This document shows positions 1 through 5,029 of a stretch of 5,029 bases of DNA, one piece after another. How positions within the stretch are numbered: the stretch's first letter is position 1; each line of letters opens with the position of its first letter. Source of the DNA: CAZYVD01 sp964651045 (GTDB lineage: Bacteria; Zhuqueibacterota; QNDG01; DSAB01); the NCBI GenBank assembly GCA_964651045.1, contig CAZYVD010000095.1:1-5029 (forward strand), in the 5' to 3' direction. Both the position numbers and the translations under genes were made by a program. Below the pieces are notes generated by a model. The model was not told where the DNA came from. It saw only the letters and a program-made list of their open reading frames with translations, and did not search any database.

Positions 1-27
1 GGGTTCTGTGAGGGACATTAAACCGAA

Positions 28-34
28 AGGAGGT
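28..34 (+). promoter_or_regulatory. Ribosome binding site of the M28 peptidase gene
   Basis: AGGAGGT, preceded by further A residues, is a near-perfect match to the 16S anti-Shine-Dalgarno sequence. It ends four bases before the ATG at 39. This fixes the start codon, which is also immediately followed by a good signal peptide. No promoter is visible in the 27 bases upstream, so the promoter lies outside the window or the gene is transcribed from an upstream gene. Confidence 0.85.
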
Positions 35-38
35 AAAG

Positions 39-2393
39 ATGTCTACTCGACAGTCAAGAAACTATCGATTAACGCTTTCTATCCTGTTGATCTTCCTGCT
101 GCTCTCCCCCATAGCTGCTCAGAAAATAGACATTAGAGTAGATGGCCAGAAAATCTTAGATTATATAACTTACATGGCCGATGATAAATATCTGGGCAGA
201 AAACCCAACACACCTGAATTTGACATACTGCACGACTGGGTCGTTGAAAAGTATAAAAAATGGGGGTTAGAACCAGCAGGAGAGAAGGGAACATTTTTTC
301 AGCTGGTCCCGATAGAAAGAGAATATGCTTTTAATTATGGTACTCCTCGACTGATCATTAACGGCAGAGAATTCTTTACAAGGTATGGTGATTTCGAAAT
401 TGATCCTCGATCAACGACTAACATAAAAATAAAGGGCAAAATTGTATTTGTCGGATATGGAATATCAGCACCAGCAAAAGGACTCGATGAATATGAAGGA
501 GTTGATGTCAAGGGTAAAATCGTGTTTGTCTTTAAAGGCTCGCCAAATGATTTCAAGACTCCGCGTTCCTTCTTCTCGCCTGAAAGAAAGAAAGAAGAAA
601 AGCTTGAAAACTGGGAAGAGGAGTCCAAGGAAGAGACAAAAATAATGACAGCATACAAAAAGGGCGCATCTGGAATTATTCTTTGCAATCCCGATCAAGA
701 ATCCAATATATTCAGAAGATACAGAAGAAGCATTGAAAAATCTAATTTTGAGAGAAATTTTATTGTAGTCTCCAGCATAAGCGAACGTGTCTATGACTGG
801 ATTTTCTGGACAGATCCTCAGATGACTTCGAGAGGATTTCGAAACATGATGAATAAATTTCGACTCGACATCAAACATAAAAAACCATGTTCATTTGAAA
901 CCGATATAACAGCTGAAATCTCAGGATTTAAGAAAACCCTCTTTAAAGGTAAAAAATTCAATGACTATAAAGGAAGAAACATAATAGCAAAAATCACAGG
1001 TACAGATCCTGAATTGAAGAATCAATATGTAGTGATAGGTGCACACTTTGACCATCTTGGTGTTCGAAACGGGCAGGTCTACAACGGTGCAGATGACAAC
1101 GGATCTGGAAGCGGCGTTGTAATAGAACTTGCCCGGTTGATGAAAGAGAACAACATCAGGACTAAACGAACAATTGTCTTTTGTCTGTGGACAGCAGAAG
1201 AGCTTGGCCTGATCGGTTCACGGTACTGGGTCAAACATCCAACCTCAGGTATTACAATGGATAAGGTAGTGACTTATTTCAATATGGACATGGTTGGACT
1301 CGGAGACAAGATAGGGGCACCAGGCGCACTCAACTTTCCATCGATATGGGAAGTAATAATGAGGGATCAGGACGAAGATATAACCAAGGCAATCAATGCA
1401 AGAGAAGGTGGACCGGGAGGAAGTGATCATTCTGCATTCATTGAACTTGGAATCGAGGCAATGGCACTAATGACAAGCGGTGGTGGTGGACATCCCGATT
1501 ATCACGATACCGGCGACGATGCATGTAAACTCGATAAAGAGATACTGAGAAAAACAGGACAATTTGTACTACAGGGAATAATCAATCTTGGCAATGAAAC
1601 AAGAAAACAACTCCTTTTACCCGATCGTCAGCATATCTATGACGGCATGCGCTGGAATCTTACAATCATCAATCCAGAGATTGAGTCAGAGAATTCATGG
1701 AAACTTATCGATGCAAAGAATCCATCAGATCTTACAAATCTTATAATAAAGAAGGTCAAAGAACTGAAAAATCCAAAGGATGAATCATCAAACCAGTATC
1801 GATACTATAGACGGTGGAGACCCCCTTCAACATTTACCACTGGAATAGACGGAGGAAGAGTATTTAACTATAACCTCAACCTGATGTATATTGCTCATGC
1901 AGCTCTTGGTTTCGGAAGAATAGATATAAAGGCAGACGATGGTGTCTGGTTTGACAATGGTTTGACCGACAGGGGCACGGTTGCTCTGAGTGCAATGGAA
2001 GACAGCAGCATTGTTCTTCATCTAATAAATCCTTCCATCGAGACTCTGAAAGACCTTTTAAAAAAGGCCAGGAAACCATTCATAATATCAGGATTTTCAA
2101 ATTTCGACGACAAAATAATAACAGAAATCAATGATAAAAAGGTGCTCGTTGGTGTTCCATTCGATCCTGAAAATATCGATTTGTGTGTGGAGAAGTTAAT
2201 AGAACTCAAGAAAAAATTCGGGGATACTGACAATCTTATCCTCAATGTCAAATCCAAGACCGGCCTCAAAACTGCAAAAAAACTTCTCTACCAGCATCTG
2301 ATTAAAAAAGGATGGAAAAAAGAACAGATATATGCAATCGGTGGGTCTGGAACAAGCAGAGGAAGCAAAGGCAATCTTGATGTTTTAAAATAA
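39..2393 (+). CDS. Secreted PA-domain M28 metalloaminopeptidase with a C-terminal degenerate M19 dipeptidase-like domain
   Basis: Predicted exported zinc aminopeptidase that removes N-terminal residues from peptides outside the cytoplasm. Residues 1-27 form a signal peptide (Arg 4, 7 and 10, hydrophobic core 11-24, likely cleavage after Ala27). Residues about 125-290 look like a PA domain (FVGYGISAP at 137-145, YKKGASGIILCNP at 206-218) with a Lys/Glu-rich insert near 183-201. The M28 domain spans about 313-525. By family alignment its zinc ligands are His336 (GAHFDHLG), Asp353 (GADDNGSG), Glu388 (WTAEELG), Asp417 (NMDMVG) and His489 (YHDTGDD), with Glu387 as general base, so it should be active. 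Residues about 531-784 resemble an M19 dipeptidase barrel (GLTDRG at 641-646, PFIISGFSN at 680-688) but without its metal ligands. At 784 residues it is longer than ordinary PA-M28 enzymes of roughly 450-560. The DPP IV-type gene follows 35 bases downstream, probably in the same operon. The M28 call is firm; the M19 relationship is an alignment from memory. Confidence 0.93.
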   Translation: MSTRQSRNYRLTLSILLIFLLLSPIAAQKIDIRVDGQKILDYITYMADDKYLGRKPNTPEFDILHDWVVEKYKKWGLEPAGEKGTFFQLVPIEREYAFNYGTPRLIINGREFFTRYGDFEIDPRSTTNIKIKGKIVFVGYGISAPAKGLDEYEGVDVKGKIVFVFKGSPNDFKTPRSFFSPERKKEEKLENWEEESKEETKIMTAYKKGASGIILCNPDQESNIFRRYRRSIEKSNFERNFIVVSSISERVYDWIFWTDPQMTSRGFRNMMNKFRLDIKHKKPCSFETDITAEISGFKKTLFKGKKFNDYKGRNIIAKITGTDPELKNQYVVIGAHFDHLGVRNGQVYNGADDNGSGSGVVIELARLMKENNIRTKRTIVFCLWTAEELGLIGSRYWVKHPTSGITMDKVVTYFNMDMVGLGDKIGAPGALNFPSIWEVIMRDQDEDITKAINAREGGPGGSDHSAFIELGIEAMALMTSGGGGHPDYHDTGDDACKLDKEILRKTGQFVLQGIINLGNETRKQLLLPDRQHIYDGMRWNLTIINPEIESENSWKLIDAKNPSDLTNLIIKKVKELKNPKDESSNQYRYYRRWRPPSTFTTGIDGGRVFNYNLNLMYIAHAALGFGRIDIKADDGVWFDNGLTDRGTVALSAMEDSSIVLHLINPSIETLKDLLKKARKPFIISGFSNFDDKIITEINDKKVLVGVPFDPENIDLCVEKLIELKKKFGDTDNLILNVKSKTGLKTAKKLLYQHLIKKGWKKEQIYAIGGSGTSRGSKGNLDVLK

Positions 2394-2417
2394 GCTTTAT
2401 GATGATTCATCTCATCT

Positions 2418-2422
2418 GGAGG
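2418..2422 (+). promoter_or_regulatory. Ribosome binding site that sets the DPP IV-type gene start
   Basis: GGAGG sits six bases before the ATG at 2429. In-frame ATGs at 2399 and 2402 have no Shine-Dalgarno sequence; only the A/T-rich end of the preceding gene lies upstream of them. Starting at 2429 also gives a normal signal peptide beginning MKKNILLI, whereas the longer form adds an uncharacteristic ten-residue leader. Confidence 0.85.
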
Positions 2423-2428
2423 AATAAG

Positions 2429-4516
2429 ATGAAAAAAAATATATTATTAATAACAGCAGCCTATCTATTTTTTCTATCACCTATATACAGTAGTAATGGT
2501 CCTGAAAGTGGGGGGAGTAATTTCTCCCCCCACACCCAGATTTCTCTAAAACAGAATCCATTTACTAAGGGAGTAATATCAAACGTAAAATGGAGTAAGG
2601 ATGGAAAATACCTCGATTATATCAACTATCAGAAAAGGTACCGATTCGATCTGAAAAACAAAAAAATAGTTTCGATCAAACAGCTATCTGAAGAGGACAT
2701 AAAGAAATTAATTGAAGAACAGAGAAGCTGGCGCAGAAGAAGAAGGGAGATAACGGACCCACGGATTAAATGGCCTGCACGAGGAAGACAGTTTACTGTT
2801 GAAAAATCACCAGATGGAAAATGGTACTCGATATGTGAAAACTGGAATGTAGTTCTCGAAAACACAAAAACCCATGAGAAAATAACAGTAACAAGCAGTG
2901 GAAACAGAAAATACAGATTCGGAAGTGCTAACTGGGTATATGGAGAAGAACTGGATGTCAGACATGCAATGTGGTGGACTCCTGACTCGAAAAAGCTCAT
3001 CTACTATGTTTTTGATGAGAGACCTGTAAAGGACTTCTATTTAATAGGCAATCTAACAGGAGTATATACCACATCTATGGTCGAGGGATATACAAAGGCC
3101 GGTGATCCAAATCCTATAGTCTCTCTGGAAATCTACGACCTGCAGTCAAAAACCAGGACTCCCATAGATTGCGGAAAGGGAGAATACTTTTACAATATGC
3201 GTTTTACGCCTGACGGCACAGAACTACTTTTTAATAGAACCGATCGACATCAACGCATACTCGATGTTGTGGCCATAAATTTGAAAACATTGGAAAAACG
3301 TATAGTTGTGAGAGAAATTCAGGGTACATGGCAGGAAAATTCACCAGAAATGATATTTCTTTCTGATGGGAAACGGTTTATCTGGGAAACCGAGAAGAGC
3401 GGATGGAAGCAGTACGAGCTCCGCCACATAGATGGATCACTGATATGTACTCTTACCAGAGGAGAGTTCCCTGCAATAGAAGTAATCCATGTAGACGAAG
3501 ATAACGGCTATTTATACTATACTGCATACAGTGATAAAAAGAATCCCCTGTGTGCTCATCTTCACAGGGTCAGACTCAATGGAAAAGGGCAGAAGAGAAT
3601 AACACGACTGACAATGAACCACAACAATATCAACATATCTCCAAATGGGAAATGGTTTACTGTTCAATATGAGGATATCAAAACGCCTCCATCCAGCGCC
3701 CTGTATACTACAAATGGAAAATTGGTAACGGTTCTGGCAAAGGGGCCAAAGATAGATAATCCGAGGGCAGAACTGTTTACATTTAAGGCAAGAGATGGTG
3801 TTACTGACCTTTACGGCATACTTTTTAAACCCGAAAACTTCGATCCATCCAAAAAATATCCTTTAATAGTCAGCGTTTATGGAGGCCCAACTTCACGCGC
3901 AGTATACAACACATTCCAAAATGGTCACTCTTATAACAAATACGGCTATCTTGTTGCAAAAATAGACAACCGGGGCACTTCTGGTCGCGGCAAGAAGTTT
4001 AAAGACTATGTTTATGGAAGGCTTGGTGATATCGACATTCAAGATCAGGCAGATGGTGTAAGGTACCTTACAAAAAGAGACTATGTGGATGCAAATAGGG
4101 TCGGCATAGTCGGACATTCCTACGGCGGATACATGGCTGCAATCGGAATCCTAAAATATCCGGATGTATTTGCAGTAGCCGTGGATCGTGCTGGACCTAC
4201 ATGGTGGAGAAACTATGACAGCATTTATACAGAAAGATATATGAATCTGCCACAAGACAACCCTGAGGGATATGCAAATGGTAATTGTATGAATTTTGTT
4301 AAAAATCTAAAAGGGCATCTTCTTATAATGCACGGACTGGTAGATGACAATGTTCATCCAACAAATGCATTTCAATTCATAGAAGCACTCAACAAGGCAG
4401 GAAAATTTAAAAACTACGAGTGTAGGTTCTTCCCCAGGGGAACTCACGGCTTTGGCGGTCGCGATATGCAGATGGAATTCTTTGACAGATATTTAAAGGG
4501 TGATGGTGAGAAATAG
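2429..4516 (+). CDS. Secreted S9 family dipeptidyl peptidase, DPP IV type
   Basis: Serine exopeptidase predicted to release N-terminal dipeptides, classically Xaa-Pro or Xaa-Ala, from peptides outside the cytoplasm. Residues 1 to about 22 are a signal peptide with no lipobox Cys. A beta-propeller of the DPP IV N-terminal type covers about 45-445. It includes YGEEL with Glu173-Glu174, matching the double-Glu motif that anchors the free amino terminus, followed by MWWTPDSKKL (181-190) and YTKAGDPNP (221-229). The alpha/beta-hydrolase domain covers about 450-695. Tyr484 in VYGGP is the oxyanion tyrosine, Ser564 in GHSYGGY the nucleophile, Asp639 in HGLVDDNVH the acid and His673 in GTHGFGG the base. 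DSIYTERYM (597-605) supplies the S1-pocket tyrosines. Length (695) is normal for bacterial members. The nucleophile elbow has His where many DPP IV enzymes have Trp. Codons 27-36 form a strong hairpin in the mRNA. It lies 35 bases after the M28 gene and ends just before a terminator. Exact substrate preference cannot be read from sequence. Confidence 0.95.
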   Translation: MKKNILLITAAYLFFLSPIYSSNGPESGGSNFSPHTQISLKQNPFTKGVISNVKWSKDGKYLDYINYQKRYRFDLKNKKIVSIKQLSEEDIKKLIEEQRSWRRRRREITDPRIKWPARGRQFTVEKSPDGKWYSICENWNVVLENTKTHEKITVTSSGNRKYRFGSANWVYGEELDVRHAMWWTPDSKKLIYYVFDERPVKDFYLIGNLTGVYTTSMVEGYTKAGDPNPIVSLEIYDLQSKTRTPIDCGKGEYFYNMRFTPDGTELLFNRTDRHQRILDVVAINLKTLEKRIVVREIQGTWQENSPEMIFLSDGKRFIWETEKSGWKQYELRHIDGSLICTLTRGEFPAIEVIHVDEDNGYLYYTAYSDKKNPLCAHLHRVRLNGKGQKRITRLTMNHNNINISPNGKWFTVQYEDIKTPPSSALYTTNGKLVTVLAKGPKIDNPRAELFTFKARDGVTDLYGILFKPENFDPSKKYPLIVSVYGGPTSRAVYNTFQNGHSYNKYGYLVAKIDNRGTSGRGKKFKDYVYGRLGDIDIQDQADGVRYLTKRDYVDANRVGIVGHSYGGYMAAIGILKYPDVFAVAVDRAGPTWWRNYDSIYTERYMNLPQDNPEGYANGNCMNFVKNLKGHLLIMHGLVDDNVHPTNAFQFIEALNKAGKFKNYECRFFPRGTHGFGGRDMQMEFFDRYLKGDGEK
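2508..2533 (+). other. Ten-base-pair GC-rich hairpin inside the start of the DPP IV-type gene
   Basis: GTGGGGGGAG (2508-2517) and CTCCCCCCAC (2524-2533) are perfect reverse complements around a six-base loop. The structure lies about 80 bases after the start codon, just beyond the signal-peptide codons, and stands out in AT-rich coding sequence. No T-run follows, so it is not a standard intrinsic terminator. It could be an RNA stability, pausing or processing element, or merely a coding by-product of Gly-Gly and Ser-Pro codons. Confidence 0.6.
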
Positions 4517-4540
4517 TTTTTGCCTGAATCGTTTAAAATT

Positions 4541-4572
4541 AAAAAGGCTTCCAGATAAAAGGAAGCCTTTTT
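4541..4572 (+). terminator. Intrinsic terminator closing the peptidase operon
   Basis: AAAAAGGCTTCC (4541-4552) pairs perfectly with GGAAGCCTTTTT (4561-4572) around an eight-base loop, 24 bases after the TAG stop at 4514-4516. Flanking AAAATT (4535-4540) and AAATTTT (4573-4579) can lengthen the stem with one bulged A. The T-run is at the 3' arm, and the mirrored A-run at the 5' arm means it could also work for transcripts coming from the right. Confidence 0.88.
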
Positions 4573-4637
4573 AAATTTTGAATTCAAGTTTCAAGTGGGA
4601 CTATAGAATTAGAGAAAACATTCGTTTCCCCTACTCA

Positions 4638-4659
4638 TTCCCGAACTGGGGTTTAGGAA
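4638..4659. repeat. Degenerate hairpin of a TTCCC-n-GGGAA-like intergenic repeat
   Basis: TTCCCGAAC (4638-4646) can pair with GTTTAGGAA (4651-4659) around the loop TGGG, with one C-A mismatch and one G-T wobble. The overall look recalls short intergenic palindromes of the GTTCCCAAAC/GTTTGGGAAC kind that are scattered in many environmental bacterial genomes. That family resemblance is from memory; only the hairpin itself is seen here. Confidence 0.35.
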
Positions 4660-4713
4660 CCAGAGGAAAAAAGTATCTATGACAATGAACTGTTACATTA
4701 AAACAAAATTCGT

Positions 4714-4810
4714 GCGGTATTGTAATTTTGGACTGCGACGCCTCGGCGTTGCTTTGAAAAAGCGGCAGCATGCTAGCGCAGTCTAAAGGCTACAATTTGT
4801 GAAATACCAC
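4714..4810. repeat. Imperfect palindromic intergenic element with GC-rich core (REP- or MITE-like)
   Basis: GGTATT (4716-4721) is mirrored by AATACC (4803-4808), ATTGTA (4719-4724) by TACAAT (4791-4796), and TTTTGGACTGCG (4726-4737) by CGCAGTCTAAAG (4777-4788), the last with 12 pairs of which two are G-T. The core contains a nested hairpin GCGACGC/GCGTTGC (4735-4741 with 4746-4752), a second GCTTT/AAAGC (4752-4756 with 4760-4764 approximately), and the palindrome AGCATGCT (4767-4774). The core is far richer in GC than the flanks. This is typical of dispersed, non-coding palindromic repeats, but copy number cannot be judged from one copy. Confidence 0.55.
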
Positions 4811-4878
4811 TATTCCCAAATAGACAAGTAAGTCCAGCCTGAAGAATCAAATACTATGCGAAGTATAGCAAAAAAATA

Positions 4879-4907
4879 TTGACATAAAAAGAAATAAACA
4901 GTATTTT
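4879..4907 (+). promoter_or_regulatory. Possible sigma-70-type promoter reading rightward out of the window
   Basis: TTGACA (4879-4884) matches the -35 consensus exactly. TATTTT (4902-4907) matches the -10 consensus at four of six positions with an ideal 17-base spacer. Transcription would start near 4914 and run off the window edge, presumably toward a gene beyond 5029. In AT-rich DNA such matches arise by chance, so this remains tentative. Confidence 0.4.
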
Positions 4908-4913
4908 AAATAG

Positions 4914-4933
4914 AGGATAAGGTTCCTAATCCT
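4914..4933. promoter_or_regulatory. Near-palindrome at the predicted transcription start (possible operator)
   Basis: AGGATAAGGTTCCTAATCCT reads nearly the same on both strands (16 of 20 positions), with perfect AGGAT/ATCCT arms at 4914-4918 and 4929-4933. It begins where a transcript from the predicted promoter would start. That is a usual place for a repressor site, but it could equally be a small RNA hairpin or part of the surrounding repeat structure. Confidence 0.25.
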
Positions 4934-5029
4934 GGTGGCCCTTCCACTGTCTTAAAATACCGCAAAGTCTGTACAAAGAATGGAGACACATAAATTAAAA
5001 TGGGTAGAGAAAAAGAATATAAAGAATAC

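Larger units (their letters stand above)
4573..5029. other. Non-coding stretch with hairpins, a palindromic element and a possible promoter
   Basis: I find no convincing gene here on either strand. Contents, left to right: a perfect 10-bp palindrome TTGAATTCAA (4578-4587) overlapping a tandem TTCAAGT (4583-4589 and 4590-4596); a degenerate hairpin (4638-4659); a large GC-rich palindrome (4714-4810); a small hairpin ATACT/AGTAT (4851-4855 with 4862-4866); a promoter-like sequence (4879-4907); and a near-palindrome (4914-4933). Two ATGs near the right edge (4980 and 5000) stay open to the end but have no well-placed ribosome binding site. Confidence 0.6.

Noticed and set aside
1..21. Possible tail of an upstream gene ending in TAA at 19-21 (last codons GFCEGH)
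   Set aside because: Six codons before a stop carry no usable signal. Another frame is also open from position 2 to the TAG at 134-136, so I cannot tell whether either is a real gene end.
335..878. Overlapping minus-strand and alternative-frame open frames inside the M28 gene
   Set aside because: They have Ser/Phe-rich or Lys-rich compositions expected from shadow translation, no ribosome binding sites and no recognisable domains.
2399..2428. Longer N-terminus for the DPP IV-type protein starting at ATG 2399
   Set aside because: There is no ribosome binding site before 2399 or 2402. The GGAGG at 2418 and the signal peptide point to 2429.
2629..3000. Minus-strand open frame of 123 codons inside the DPP IV-type gene
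   Set aside because: It lies opposite strongly conserved propeller sequence and has no start signals or family motifs, so it is a shadow.
4714..4810. tRNA, other structured RNA gene or CRISPR repeat
   Set aside because: The nested palindrome does not give a tRNA cloverleaf with the conserved T-loop or an anticodon arm, and there is no repeat-spacer periodicity.
4980..5029. Possible gene start at ATG 4980 (METHKLKW...) or ATG 5000 (MGREKEYKEY...), both open to the window edge
   Set aside because: Neither has a Shine-Dalgarno sequence at normal spacing; the nearest GGAG lies about 14 bases before 5000. The open length is only 10 to 16 codons.

Overview
The window holds a tight two-gene, same-strand module for secreted peptide breakdown, followed by about 450 bases of non-coding, structure-rich DNA. 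Strong AGGAGGT/GGAGG ribosome binding sites, bacterial signal peptides and an intrinsic terminator show that it is bacterial. Base composition is AT-leaning (about 40% GC by eye), with many AGA and AAA codons. Secreted PA-M28 and DPP IV-type peptidases in pairs are common in peptide-scavenging Gram-negative groups such as Acidobacteriota/Aminicenantes and Bacteroidota. I cannot place the organism more precisely; an Aminicenantes-like heterotroph is only a guess.

Layout: 1-38 is a leader with a strong ribosome binding site. 39-2393 encodes a 784-residue exported protein with a signal peptide, a PA (protease-associated) domain in the N-terminal half, a complete di-zinc M28 aminopeptidase domain, and a C-terminal domain of about 250 residues. 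That last domain follows the sequence pattern of M19 (renal/membrane) dipeptidases but has lost every metal ligand I can align. 2429-4516 encodes a 695-residue exported S9 dipeptidyl peptidase of the DPP IV type, with an intact Ser-Asp-His triad and the double-Glu motif that reads the substrate N-terminus. The 35-base gap between the genes contains only the second gene's ribosome binding site, so they are probably co-transcribed. A 12-bp hairpin with a T-run at 4541-4572 ends the unit.

The remainder (4573-5029) has no convincing gene. It holds a 97-base imperfect palindrome with a GC-rich core (4714-4810), a smaller degenerate hairpin (4638-4659), a plausible sigma-70-type promoter reading out of the window (4879-4907), and inverted repeats around them.

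How the genes may work together (inference): the DPP IV-type enzyme would release dipeptides from exported or imported peptides, and the M28 enzyme would remove single N-terminal residues. A classic M19 domain would cleave dipeptides, the DPP product. The main oddity is that a domain of this fold is fused to the M28 enzyme with its catalytic residues replaced, suggesting reuse as a binding or structural module.
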